From CAZGWE01 sp964529405 (GTDB taxonomy: Bacteria > Patescibacteriota > UBA1384 > XYA2-FULL-43-10 > 1-14-0-10-43-13), in contig CAZGWE010000003.1 in NCBI GenBank assembly GCA_964529405.1, positions 22,798-86,797 on the forward strand: 64,000 nucleotides of DNA. Reading direction: 5' to 3'. Below the pieces are notes generated by a model that worked only from the letters and a program-made list of their open reading frames with translations, was not told the DNA's origin and did no database searches. The translations under genes were made by a program, and so were the position numbers. Shown here in pieces: positions 8,968 through 17,814 of this stretch. Position 1 is the stretch's first letter; each line of letters opens with the position of its first letter.

Positions 8968-9852
8968 ATGGATTCAAGACAAAGAGAGAAGCTAAGAAAA
9001 TATTTTGCCCAAGACCTTGGTTGGGGCTGGGCCAGAAATTATCAGGCGAAGAGAGTCTTTGATTTTCTGATTGAGGCTGCCGACTTCTGCCGAGGAGGAA
9101 TTGTTCTCGATGCAGGCGCCGGACATCAACGTTACCGGCCATTTTTTGATCAATCACTCTATCTGTCCCAGGAACATGAAAGCGGTGTCAACTTTAAAGG
9201 CATGAACAATATCAACTACGACCTTATCAGTCCGGTTGATGTCAAAATACCACTTAAAGACAATTGTTTAGACGGAGTACTATCAACTTCTGTCATTGAG
9301 CATATGGAGAATCCCCGAGAGTTCTGCAAGGAAGCTTATCGGGTGCTGAAACCGGGCGGCAAGCTGTTTATTAATGTGCCCTTCTCTATCATCGAGCACG
9401 AAAGACCATTCGATTTTACCCGGCCTACGCGCTACGCCTTGAAAAAATGGATGGAAGAGGCCGGTTTTAGTGATTTCCTGATTGAGCCATCGTCCTCCTG
9501 CACCGAAACAGTCTGCAATGTGCTGCCCATAACCGTTTACTGCGACTTTTTACAAACAGACCAGGGCTACAAAAAAAATTTGGCTGAAAATTTTGCCAGC
9601 TCTAAAAACATAATCGTAAAGCTATATTATACTTTCAGGGTTTTTGTGGCTGCTATCCTCTATCTAGCCACCAAAATACTAAGCTTTCTCTTAAAACTGT
9701 TAATTGACCGCGGACCATACGATAAGGCGCTGTTGCCGGTTGGCTGGATTGTTGTCGCCACTAAACAAGGCAAGATAACGCAAAATAGCAAAACACCGGA
9801 TCGAAAAACTTTCTTGGCCAAGTTTGCCCTAGCCGATAAAAAGACAAGATGA
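8968..9852 (+). CDS. Class I SAM-dependent methyltransferase
   Basis: A methyltransferase of 294 residues with motif I IVLDAGAGHQRY (about residue 50), GVLSTSVIEHMENP, and the loop YRVLKPGGKLFINVPFS. The C-terminal part contains a hydrophobic stretch (FVAAILYLATKILSFLLKLL, about residues 229-248) that could tether the enzyme to the membrane. The last 4 bases overlap the next gene. A lipid-linked or glycan substrate is a reasonable inference from the membrane segment and the cluster. Confidence 0.82.
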   Translation: MDSRQREKLRKYFAQDLGWGWARNYQAKRVFDFLIEAADFCRGGIVLDAGAGHQRYRPFFDQSLYLSQEHESGVNFKGMNNINYDLISPVDVKIPLKDNCLDGVLSTSVIEHMENPREFCKEAYRVLKPGGKLFINVPFSIIEHERPFDFTRPTRYALKKWMEEAGFSDFLIEPSSSCTETVCNVLPITVYCDFLQTDQGYKKNLAENFASSKNIIVKLYYTFRVFVAAILYLATKILSFLLKLLIDRGPYDKALLPVGWIVVATKQGKITQNSKTPDRKTFLAKFALADKKTR

Positions 9853-10832
9853 ATATTCAGAAACTCATCGAAAGCTATCTCGACATGGAGGCATATGGCA
9901 GCAATATTATTATCAAGGAATATTGCCGATTTCCCAAATGCCTTCCCTTGCCTTGCCATATGGAACATGGCTGGACTCCGATTCCCAATGCTCTGGTTAC
10001 GGATTTAGTTATTGCCAGCAAGAAAAATATTATGCTGGTTTTCAGTGATCGGCGATTAAAATTTTGGCAAAAAGCCAGCAAGGTTCCGGTTTATGTTATT
10101 GGCGCACCGTTCGTTCACTATCGCCGGATGGCCAACATTACCCCAAACCCAAAATCTCGAGGTACCATAGTTTTTCCAAGTCATTCAACGATCTTTTTGC
10201 AAAGCCAATACAATATCGATGAATACTGCAACAAACTGAAAAATCTACCCATGAAATTTCATCCAATTACTATCTGCTTACTCTACCCCGATATCAAATT
10301 AGGTCGGGATAAGGAGTATCGAAAACGCGGCTTCAAGGTGGTCTCGGCTGGAAGAAAATTACGGGGCAGTAAAAAATTTCCGTTTAACTTTTATAAAATT
10401 CTCGCCAACCACAAATATGCCACCTCAAACGAAATAGGCACATATACTTTTTATTCGATTGAGTTTGGCCTGCCATTCTTTCTGTCTGGCGATGAGCCAA
10501 CAGTCGTTAACATTGGCGACAAAGATCCCAACAGCCATGGCAGTGGAAAAAATAGCGATTATGCCTTGGGCAAAAAGGTATTTGATTTATTCAATGTTGG
10601 GACAAATGCCGTCATTACACCCGAGCAGCAGCAGCTAGTTAAAGACGAACTTGGCATAGAAAATCACATCGACCCCAAAAAGCTAAATAAGATACTCTGG
10701 TCCAACACCAGAAATTTGCGTTATTGGCTAAAGTACGTACCAATGTACTGCCTGTTAACTTTTATTAAATTTGTCATCCCGCAAAATCTTGCTTACTGGA
10801 TTATTGAACGCAAGAACAAAAAGCCTGCTTGA
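9849..10832 (+). CDS. Unknown protein, possible GT-B-like glycan enzyme
   Basis: A 327-residue protein I do not recognise with confidence. It has a short MEHGWTP motif near residue 37, a segment TIVFPSHSTIFLQSQYN that resembles the start of the second Rossmann domain of GT-B glycosyltransferases, and TSNEIGTYTFYSIEFGLP, which looks like a nucleotide-sugar site region. The C-terminus has a hydrophobic segment followed by basic residues (ERKNKK). The 4-base overlap with the upstream methyltransferase implies coupled translation. A role in surface polysaccharide assembly is inferred from position only. Confidence 0.55.
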   Translation: MNIQKLIESYLDMEAYGSNIIIKEYCRFPKCLPLPCHMEHGWTPIPNALVTDLVIASKKNIMLVFSDRRLKFWQKASKVPVYVIGAPFVHYRRMANITPNPKSRGTIVFPSHSTIFLQSQYNIDEYCNKLKNLPMKFHPITICLLYPDIKLGRDKEYRKRGFKVVSAGRKLRGSKKFPFNFYKILANHKYATSNEIGTYTFYSIEFGLPFFLSGDEPTVVNIGDKDPNSHGSGKNSDYALGKKVFDLFNVGTNAVITPEQQQLVKDELGIENHIDPKKLNKILWSNTRNLRYWLKYVPMYCLLTFIKFVIPQNLAYWIIERKNKKPA

Positions 10833-11039
10833 CAGGAGTTAGCAAAAGCGCGATGTACTAAATCGGCTTGAACAATCTTATGGTTGTTGATTGCCGATTC
10901 GGCAATCAGTTCCCAACCCAAGCCGCCAGCAGATGCGCGATATTTGCATCACCGCTAATTAGATGGTATCTTGGGCAAAATAGATCAAAAAAACAAAAAC
11001 GTTTTATCAGCACATTAACCCAAGAGATAGAGATAAGAG

Positions 11040-13925
11040 ATGATGCCTTTCAGAGCGGAAAGTATCAAGCTGATATTTCGAGGAGGGGTTTTAGGATTAT
11101 GGAGTTACTCTTCGTTTCTTTTTTTTTATGTTATTCTAAATCTTAATTACGTCCTGGCTGCCCTGTCCGGCCTGGTTGTTTATTGGCTCTTTGACCTCCT
11201 GCTGTCGCAGCACGAACAACATTCTATCCAAAAGATTACATCTAAATTACTTTTAATACCGGCGGGTCTCTTTGTTGTCTGGGGGCTGGTCGGTCGTCTT
11301 AGCTTCTCCCCTGTTTTTGCCAACGCTCTGGTTGTCCTGCTGTTTTTAGCGGGCTATTTTGTCGGACCTGTTTATTACGAAGCCAGAAAAAAGGAAATCG
11401 ACTTTCTGTTCTATCGTTACCGCTTTGTCTTAAACTACTGTCTGATTGGTTTTGGCTCAATTGTTTTAGAGTTAATAATCGCTACCACCCTAAACCGATT
11501 TCTTAATCTCAACGTGATGCTTGGCAGCGTCATCGGCTTTATCTTTGGCGTTCTCTTCAGCTACATCCTTAATTCAAGGTTGAACTTTCAGGTACCTAAG
11601 AAAAAGAGCGTCAAAACCTTTAAAATGTTTGCTCTCATCTCTCTTTTCAGTTATTCGCTTAGCATAATCCTGCTGCAATTGATCAGCAGCGTTATGGACT
11701 TTGAATATTTCTATCTTCGCTTTTTAATTGCCGGTGTCCTCTTTGCCATCGGCTATACTTTACATCGCCGCTACACTTTTACCGACATTAAGTATGTTGG
11801 CGTTGCCCTTTACCTCGACCCAAAAGAGAGCACCGACGATGTCTGGAACAAGATCCAGGATTACCCCGACTTCATCCACATCGACTTGGTTGACCAGACC
11901 TATAACCCCAAATTCACGCCGGAGAACATTGATGTCAGCAAAGGTTACGACATCAAGTCTAAGTGGTTCGGCATCAAAACCATGACGCACGTTATGTCCA
12001 AGTTCCCCTCCAAGTGGATCTCTGAAATTGCCGGCTTCTCCGACGTTATTATTGTCCACTATGAAATCGAAGAGAGTCTGAATGAGGTTATTGAAAGCAT
12101 CAAAAAACTGAATAAGAAGGTTGGATTATCGATTCTCTACTCGACCGATATTGAATTAATCCGGCCATATCTCAAAGAAATGGACGTGGTTCAGGTCTTA
12201 GGTATTGCCCAACCGGGCATGTCCGGCCAGTTCTTGCAAAAAACCGCTCTGGAGCGATTGGTTAAACTCAATGCGATCAAGAAAGATTACAGTTTCGAGA
12301 TTTGTTTTGACGGCGGTATCAAGCGCGAAAATATTGACAGCATCACCGCTAAATACGTCGTCTCGGCTTCCTCAATTTTGAACGCCAACGATCCGGTCAA
12401 CGCCATCTTTGACTTAAAAACCAGCTCCCGCTACTTCTCGCAACGGGCATCGCTTAAAGATTTCCTCTCCAAGCGGATTTTAAACATAGGCGAGAACGAG
12501 CCTTCCATTGCCTCGATCAACATTGTCGGCTCATTTTCCGAAAAAGATGACCTCTCCGGCATCAGCGATATCGATATCGTTATCATTGCTGACGAACTCA
12601 ACAAGGAAAAGTACGCCGATATCGTCAACCAGTTTAACCTGCTCAAGGAACAGATCGAGACCGACTACAGCTTGAGAGCCAAGATTAATGACACCTTTGG
12701 CCCGCTCAAGTTTGACGACCGGTACGACGTCGTTCTGCACCTCATGATTTATGACACCAGGGGCCATCTTGACCACTGTGTCAAAAGCCCTTTCACCGTC
12801 CTCGACTGGGAGAGAAGCCGGATGTATGCCAAGAAACCGATGAAAGAGATTATTGCCACCTTAAAACCCCAGCCCAACCAGCTGATGAGCTCGCGAAGAA
12901 GTCTTGACAGCTACTTGCGGGATCTGCGGCAGGGCAACATTACCTACCGCCAATATTCATTTAACGGATCAGAAAAAACACTGCAAGAGATTGCCAAGAC
13001 CAAGAGAATGGCCGGCAAAGACAAGGTTGAATACGCCTTTCATATTATGAAGTTTATGATTTTGAATTTTATGAAGATCTACTCCGGCCAAAATATGCGC
13101 TTCTCCGAGGAGGTGATACAAAGTTTCTTCGGTCTGACCGATATGAACCGTAAATATCTGTCGCTTTTTAATGAATTGCACCGCAGAAAGTTGAACAAAA
13201 GGACGGAGATCAGCGAGGAGGAGATCTGGCAATTACAGCTCTTCCTGCTGGAGTTTAAGATGGTTTTCGAAAAGGTCTTCCATCTGATGGGCAAAAGCGT
13301 CATTCTGATGCGCCACGCCCAAACCGAGTTAAACAAGAAAAAGGTCTTTCTGGGCCAACGGCATGATCCGGATATTATCACCGAGCCGATTAAGGACAAG
13401 ATTGCCTCACTGTCCTCGTCTTTATCCGATATCGATATTGTTTACTCCTCTCCAATGCGGCGGGCACTGGAAACGGCCCGGCTGGTTAACAAACCGCTCA
13501 AGCGCGAGATGGTGGTCAACTACGACATCAATGAGATAGACTATGGCGATATCGACGGCCAAGAGTTTGCTTATCTATTTAAAAATTATCCCGATATTGT
13601 TAAAGCTTGGGAGAGGGGCGAGGATCCCAAGTTCCCCAACGGCGAAAATTACGCCGACCTTCTGGAGCGCCTGGACCGGTTCTGGCAATCGCTTCAAGAA
13701 AGAAATGACCGATGGTGCGGCAAGATCCTGGTTGTAACCCACAACGTCATCATGAGGGCAGTCGCCGGCCGGTCGCTGGGCATACCGCAGAAATATTGGC
13801 ATAAAATCAACATTGACCATTTAGAAACCTTCGAACTTTTTATGGCCGGGAACGGTATTATACATTTGAATCTTGAGGGTGACCAGATCGCTAAAATATA
13901 TTATAATATTTATACCAATGATTGA
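11040..13925 (+). CDS. Four-domain fusion: GtrA membrane domain, RPE, nucleotidyltransferase, histidine phosphatase
   Basis: A 961-residue protein. Residues 1-125 carry several membrane segments. Residues 128-250 are GtrA-like (SYILNSRLNF; HRRYTF). Residues 255-465 are a ribulose-phosphate 3-epimerase barrel with FIHIDLVDQTYNP, MTHVM, GIAQPGMSGQF and FDGGI, which supply the expected His/Asp metal ligands. Residues 490-720 contain a MNT-type nucleotidyltransferase motif, VGSFSEKDDLSGISDIDIVI. Residues 755-961 are a histidine phosphatase: LMRHAQTELN, YSSPMRRALETARL, VVTHNVIMRAV. The start has only a weak ribosome-binding site. The frame is intact throughout, with no sign of a misjoin. It precedes a 2H phosphoesterase-like gene, an AraD-like gene and a nucleotidyltransferase gene, so pentulose-phosphate handling at the membrane is a plausible inference. 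Confidence 0.85.
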   Translation: MMPFRAESIKLIFRGGVLGLWSYSSFLFFYVILNLNYVLAALSGLVVYWLFDLLLSQHEQHSIQKITSKLLLIPAGLFVVWGLVGRLSFSPVFANALVVLLFLAGYFVGPVYYEARKKEIDFLFYRYRFVLNYCLIGFGSIVLELIIATTLNRFLNLNVMLGSVIGFIFGVLFSYILNSRLNFQVPKKKSVKTFKMFALISLFSYSLSIILLQLISSVMDFEYFYLRFLIAGVLFAIGYTLHRRYTFTDIKYVGVALYLDPKESTDDVWNKIQDYPDFIHIDLVDQTYNPKFTPENIDVSKGYDIKSKWFGIKTMTHVMSKFPSKWISEIAGFSDVIIVHYEIEESLNEVIESIKKLNKKVGLSILYSTDIELIRPYLKEMDVVQVLGIAQPGMSGQFLQKTALERLVKLNAIKKDYSFEICFDGGIKRENIDSITAKYVVSASSILNANDPVNAIFDLKTSSRYFSQRASLKDFLSKRILNIGENEPSIASINIVGSFSEKDDLSGISDIDIVIIADELNKEKYADIVNQFNLLKEQIETDYSLRAKINDTFGPLKFDDRYDVVLHLMIYDTRGHLDHCVKSPFTVLDWERSRMYAKKPMKEIIATLKPQPNQLMSSRRSLDSYLRDLRQGNITYRQYSFNGSEKTLQEIAKTKRMAGKDKVEYAFHIMKFMILNFMKIYSGQNMRFSEEVIQSFFGLTDMNRKYLSLFNELHRRKLNKRTEISEEEIWQLQLFLLEFKMVFEKVFHLMGKSVILMRHAQTELNKKKVFLGQRHDPDIITEPIKDKIASLSSSLSDIDIVYSSPMRRALETARLVNKPLKREMVVNYDINEIDYGDIDGQEFAYLFKNYPDIVKAWERGEDPKFPNGENYADLLERLDRFWQSLQERNDRWCGKILVVTHNVIMRAVAGRSLGIPQKYWHKINIDHLETFELFMAGNGIIHLNLEGDQIAKIYYNIYTND

Positions 13926-14529
13926 GTATTTTATCGCCCTGACTCCCGAGCAACAGCTCTACAAAAAGATTGAATCGGTTAAGTCTTATGTTTTCGAGAA
14001 CTTTGGCGACCAAGCTTATTTGCTTGACCCGCCCCACTCCACCCTCTGTGTCGGCACGACCGGTAATATCAAAGAAACTAACCGAGAGCTAGAAAAATTC
14101 ACCGAGACAAACAAAAGGGTCGGTTTTGGAATAATCGATTGGCTCATCTTCGCCAATGACAAAGTGACAAAATCGTCATCACTGGTTTTGAGGTTTGATG
14201 AAAATTGCATCAAATCCCTTAGGCAGGTTCAAGCCGGAGTTCTGGATGCCGTCGCACCGTCGAGAAGCAAGGCGTGCGCAAAGAGGTATAAGAGCGTTAA
14301 ATTTTCGCCAGTCGAGAAGCAAAATTTAATAAGCTTCGGCTTTCCCTATGCCGGCGAGATCTGGATCCCTCACATCGGCATCTGCGCTATGTCCGATGAA
14401 CACATCGCCGATGTCAAGACAAAATTTGATATCAAAGACTTTAGCCAGCCAAGCTGTTTCGACCGGATTTCTTTATATAAACTTGAGAGCGAAAAACCAA
14501 TATTAATTAATTCGTTTGATCTACTATGA
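13918..14529 (+). CDS. 2H phosphoesterase-like protein
   Basis: A 203-residue protein starting at the ATG at 13918, which overlaps the upstream gene's end by 8 bases. Two histidine motifs are seen, PPHSTLCVG (near residue 40) and IPHIGICAM (near residue 150). They match the paired H-x-T/S-x pattern of the 2H phosphoesterase/RNA-ligase superfamily, although the second has Gly in place of Thr. Members cleave cyclic phosphodiesters. Here the coupling to sugar-phosphate genes suggests a small-molecule substrate. The family call is moderate and the substrate is unknown. Confidence 0.6.
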   Translation: MIEYFIALTPEQQLYKKIESVKSYVFENFGDQAYLLDPPHSTLCVGTTGNIKETNRELEKFTETNKRVGFGIIDWLIFANDKVTKSSSLVLRFDENCIKSLRQVQAGVLDAVAPSRSKACAKRYKSVKFSPVEKQNLISFGFPYAGEIWIPHIGICAMSDEHIADVKTKFDIKDFSQPSCFDRISLYKLESEKPILINSFDLL

Positions 14530-15230
14530 AACATCAATTGTTAAAAAAAATGGTCTGGCAAGCTAATCGGGCGCTATCTGGTTCCGGTTTGATTATTTTA
14601 ACCTGGGGCAATGCCAGCGCTTACGATCGTGAAGCGGGCGTAATTGCTATCAAACCAAGCGGTGTTTCTTACGCCGAGATGAAAGTTGACGATATCGTCG
14701 TACTTGATATCGAGGGTAAAATTATTGATGGTAATAAAAAACCGAGCGTCGATACGCCAACGCATTTAGAAATTTACCGCAGCTTTCCAGCTATTAACGG
14801 TATCGTCCACACCCACTCACTCCACGCCACCGCCTTCGCCCAGGCCGGCACACCGATTGAATGCCTCGGCACAACACACGCCGACCACTTTTACGGCCGT
14901 ATTCCGGTGGCCAGAAAGTTATTGAAAAGAGAAATGGACGCCTATGAAAAAAACACCGGCAAGGTCATCGTTGAATTATTCCGCCAAGAGCAACTCGATC
15001 CGCTTCATGTTCCGGGCTGTCTGGTGGCCGGCCACGGCGTCTTTACCTGGGGCAAGAGTGCTGATGACGCAGTCAATAATGGGATTGTTGCCGAGTTTCT
15101 GGCTAAGGCGAATCTGGCAACTTGCACTATTAACAACAAGACAGTGAAACTGCCTAAGCACATTCTGGAAACCCATTTTTTAAGAAAACATGGTAAAAAT
15201 AGCTATTATGGACAAGGAGAAAAGAAATGA
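14526..15230 (+). CDS. Class II aldolase/AraD family protein (pentulose-5-phosphate 4-epimerase-like)
   Basis: A 234-residue member of the class II aldolase/adducin family, which contains L-ribulose-5-phosphate 4-epimerase and fuculose-phosphate aldolase. The zinc-binding motif THSLHATAFAQ (HxH) and the later GHGVFTWG histidine are present, as are the GNASAYDRE phosphate-binding loop and IKPSGVSY. With the epimerase domain encoded two genes upstream it could interconvert pentulose phosphates. ATGA overlaps at both ends tie it to the flanking genes. Confidence 0.85.
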   Translation: MKHQLLKKMVWQANRALSGSGLIILTWGNASAYDREAGVIAIKPSGVSYAEMKVDDIVVLDIEGKIIDGNKKPSVDTPTHLEIYRSFPAINGIVHTHSLHATAFAQAGTPIECLGTTHADHFYGRIPVARKLLKREMDAYEKNTGKVIVELFRQEQLDPLHVPGCLVAGHGVFTWGKSADDAVNNGIVAEFLAKANLATCTINNKTVKLPKHILETHFLRKHGKNSYYGQGEKK

Positions 15231-15988
15231 TTAATTTGATTCCAATGGCCGGACTTGGCAACCGCTTTGCCGCCGCCGGCTATACCACCCCAAAAGCCTT
15301 AATTCCGATTTCCGGCAAACCGATGATTTTACGCGTAACTGAAATGATGCCCAAAGCCGATAAGTGGGTCTTTGTTTTGCGAAAGGAGCATGTCGACAAG
15401 TACCAAGTTGACGAGGCGATCAAGAAAGAGGTGCCCAACAGTGAATTTATTATTATCGATTACAACACCGAGGGCCAGCTTTCAACCTGCTTGTTAGCCG
15501 AAAAGTATATCAACAACGATGAGGAGCTGTTTATCGGCGCCTGCGACCACGGCTTTCTCTGGTCGGAGAAAAAGTTTAATTCGCTGCGCAAAAAATATGA
15601 CGTGGTACCCTGGGTTTTTACCAAACAGAAAACCCTCTCCGATAACCCGACCGCCTGGGGCTGGGTCAAAACCGATAAAGCGGACAACGTCTTAGGTGTC
15701 TCGGTCAAAACGCCTATCAGCGATACTCCCTTTGACGATTACGCTATCACCGCCGCTTTTTATTATCGCACCGGCAAGATTTTCCTTGATATCGCCAATA
15801 AAGTTATAGCCGATGATACCAGAATTAAAGGTGAATTTTATGCTGACACAACTATTGATTACGCCCCAAAGATGAATTACAAGACCAAAGCCTTTGTGGT
15901 TGATAAATATTTGAGTTGGGGCACCCCACGAGACTACGAAGAGTTCCTCTTCTGGCAAGAAGTATTTGGAAAAGTAAAGTTCATGTAA
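15227..15988 (+). CDS. Sugar/alcohol-phosphate nucleotidyltransferase
   Basis: A 253-residue NTP-transferase-family enzyme. The signature loop LIPMAGLGNRFAAAGYTTPKAL holds the expected Gly-rich NTP site and the lysine after TTP. GACDHGFLWSE contains the acidic metal ligand, and AITAAFYYRTG resembles the sugar-binding region. It closes the translationally coupled set that starts at 11040. The substrate may be the pentulose phosphate or another phosphorylated group made by that set. It resembles capsule-locus nucleotidyltransferases, but the nucleotide specificity is not evident. Confidence 0.8.
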   Translation: MINLIPMAGLGNRFAAAGYTTPKALIPISGKPMILRVTEMMPKADKWVFVLRKEHVDKYQVDEAIKKEVPNSEFIIIDYNTEGQLSTCLLAEKYINNDEELFIGACDHGFLWSEKKFNSLRKKYDVVPWVFTKQKTLSDNPTAWGWVKTDKADNVLGVSVKTPISDTPFDDYAITAAFYYRTGKIFLDIANKVIADDTRIKGEFYADTTIDYAPKMNYKTKAFVVDKYLSWGTPRDYEEFLFWQEVFGKVKFM

Positions 15989-15999
15989 TCTTATCTATC

Positions 16000-16033
16000 C
16001 CTCCCCTAGATTAGGGGAGGCTAGGTGAGGTAG
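16000..16033. repeat. Hairpin repeat of REP-like type
   Basis: A perfect 9-bp stem CCTCCCCTA / TAGGGGAGG with a 3-base loop (16000-16020), followed by GCTAGGTGAGGTAG-like sequence. It lacks a U-tract, so it is more like an intergenic palindromic repeat than a terminator. It sits 12 bases past the nucleotidyltransferase stop. Confidence 0.5.
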
Positions 16034-16042
16034 AAGAGCCCT

Positions 16043-16453
16043 ATGAAACAGCTTTTTGTTAAGTATCGCCACTTTATCGTCTTCTCCCTGATCGGGGCAT
16101 TTTGCGTTGTGATTGATTTTGTCTTTTACCTTCTCTTCCTAAAAATTTTTGACATCGTTGTTCTCTCTAAAATCTGCTCCTCAATCATCAGCGTCAGCGT
16201 AAACTACCTTTTAAACTCCCGCTTCAACTTTGACAATAAGCAAAAAGTCAGCACCAAATTCTATACTCAGTATTTAATTGTTTATGCTTTCCTGATCGGC
16301 CTCAATGCCCTCTTTAATTCGGTTTTTCTTCAAACTACCGGCAGCATTAACCTCTCCTTCTGGCTAGCCGCCATAATCGCCGCTTTCACCAATTACGCCG
16401 CCATCAAGATCTTCTTCAAGGTCATCAATAGATCATATCGCTTGCCAATCTGA
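16043..16453 (+). CDS. GtrA family membrane protein
   Basis: A small polytopic protein of 136 residues with about four membrane helices, of the GtrA family often implicated in moving polyprenyl-linked sugars across the membrane. The typical NYLLNSRFNF motif follows the second helix. It is the second GtrA domain in this cluster, the first being fused at 11040. A rho-independent terminator follows, so this gene ends the plus-strand operon. Confidence 0.85.
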   Translation: MKQLFVKYRHFIVFSLIGAFCVVIDFVFYLLFLKIFDIVVLSKICSSIISVSVNYLLNSRFNFDNKQKVSTKFYTQYLIVYAFLIGLNALFNSVFLQTTGSINLSFWLAAIIAAFTNYAAIKIFFKVINRSYRLPI

Positions 16454-16517
16454 ATATATTTAGTCATTTGAGCAAAGTTCTAACCCGTTCGACAGACTCG
16501 GGACAACCTCCGCAAAG

Positions 16518-16561
16518 AATCCCTCGGCAAACTCAGGATAAGTTCTGTAGAGGGATTTTTT
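16518..16561 (+). terminator. Rho-independent terminator after gtrA
   Basis: Stem AATCCCTC (16518-16525) pairs with GAGGGATT (16550-16557) and runs into a T-tract ending near 16561. Confidence 0.65.
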
Positions 16562-16572
16562 AGTAACCCAAC

Positions 16573-16601
16573 AAAAAAGACGGCAACCCTAGCGGTCACC
16601 G
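16573..16601 (-). terminator. Rho-independent terminator for IMPase-like gene
   Basis: On the minus strand an 8-bp stem (16601-16594 with 16588-16581, two wobble pairs) with a GCTAG loop is followed by TCTTTTTT at 16580-16573. A second perfect 10-bp foldback (16624-16645) overlaps the stop codon of the same gene. Confidence 0.65.
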
Positions 16602-16637
16602 CCCAACACACCCTCCCACTCTGGCTACTGAGGAACC

Positions 16638-17657
16638 TCAGTAGCTGATCGACAACAGGTCGCCGATCTCTGCGCGGAAGCGCAAAGCCGCGCCGACGAG
16701 CTTGCTCTCAATCTCACGGCTAGCCGTAAACACGGTGCCAGCTCGATGCCACATCTCTTTGGGCGAAACCGCGGCCGCGTTAGCCGTGAGCTGCTCGCCG
16801 AAGATATCAACCTCGAGTCGCACATTGCCGCCGGTCTGATCGAGCGCCCGGGCAATGGCTTGTGTGGGAGCAGTGTCCCACACCTTCCAGTCCGGTTGGC
16901 AGTTGAACGAGATATTCATCGGCTCAAGCGCCGTGAATGCCTCTAGCTTACCAACCGGCTCCACGAGAGAACGGAAGACTTGCAGCGCCTGCAAGCCCGC
17001 TCCACCTGTCGGTACCTGTACAGCGTCGATACCAAGCTCATACAGGAGTTCGGTGAAACGCTCATCGAAAAGGGACTGCGGGTAGTAGATCCGTCGGTTA
17101 TACCGGATCTGTCCTTTCTGGCGGTCCCTGATCGGCCGCACACCCATGATGCGGACGCTACCTTCCTCTTCGGTGGCAAAGCACACCTGCCGCCCCTCGC
17201 TGATGAGAGCGAACTGGCCCAGCACGTGATATATCATACCCGCCACCGGAAGGAACGGCTCGTTAGGCGATTCCCGGCAAAGCTTGGTGATGAGAACGGT
17301 CGGCGATATGACCTGATCCGTTCTCACCGACTTCGCCAGGTCGCCACTCCCGTCGAGCGGATCGACCATGTAGATCTCCGTCGCCATCCGGCGATCGGGC
17401 GAGTCCTGCTCCTCGGTGAAAGAGCCGGGGTAGCGCCCCGCGAGGCCTTCCACACCCGGAATGCCGCCATAGAGGAGGGCATGACTTGCGCTTACGTCCA
17501 CCTCTGTAACGACTTCGCCGAAGTTGGCTCCGGCAGTAACGAGCTTGATGCCCGTCTTCTTGCGCATCGCGGGCAGGATCACCGCCGCTACGACGCGCGC
17601 GACCTGGGGGAACACCCATCTCTGCATCTCGTCAGTGTGAGATATACCTGCTAGCAT
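16638..17657 (-). CDS. Inositol monophosphatase/CysQ-like phosphatase
   Basis: A 339-residue phosphatase of the IMPase/FBPase superfamily, which removes phosphate from inositol phosphates, PAP or sugar bisphosphates with Mg2+. The metal-site motifs are visible: VTEVDVSA (about residue 50), FTEEQDS (80), VDPLDGSGDL (98-107) and VWDTAP (about 259-264). Base composition is clearly more GC-rich than the flanking genes and the gene is flanked by its own terminator, so recent acquisition is likely. It points opposite to its neighbours. The substrate is not evident. Confidence 0.82.
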   Translation of the reverse strand: MLAGISHTDEMQRWVFPQVARVVAAVILPAMRKKTGIKLVTAGANFGEVVTEVDVSASHALLYGGIPGVEGLAGRYPGSFTEEQDSPDRRMATEIYMVDPLDGSGDLAKSVRTDQVISPTVLITKLCRESPNEPFLPVAGMIYHVLGQFALISEGRQVCFATEEEGSVRIMGVRPIRDRQKGQIRYNRRIYYPQSLFDERFTELLYELGIDAVQVPTGGAGLQALQVFRSLVEPVGKLEAFTALEPMNISFNCQPDWKVWDTAPTQAIARALDQTGGNVRLEVDIFGEQLTANAAAVSPKEMWHRAGTVFTASREIESKLVGAALRFRAEIGDLLSISY

Positions 17658-17734
17658 CTACTTTCCCTTCCACCGGCACGTTTGCCAGTCCTGCGTATTA
17701 TACATTTATAGAATAATATGTCAACATCCCTTTC

Positions 17735-17763
17735 TTGATATACACAGTTAATTATGGTATGGT
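17735..17763 (+). promoter_or_regulatory. Promoter upstream of HD-domain gene
   Basis: TTGATA (17735-17740), a 17-base spacer, TATGGT (17758-17763). The leader then contains an inverted repeat CTTAGCT...AGCTAAG around 17770-17800 and a strong GAGGGGG ribosome-binding site. Confidence 0.5.
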
Positions 17764-17814
17764 GGTGAGCTTAGCTAGACTATCAGACAGATAAGCTAAG
17801 CAGAGGGGGACAAC

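Noticed and set aside
10868..11146. Open frame of 92 codons upstream of the four-domain fusion
   Set aside because: It overlaps the start of a clear gene in another frame, has no family resemblance and a composition unlike a real protein.
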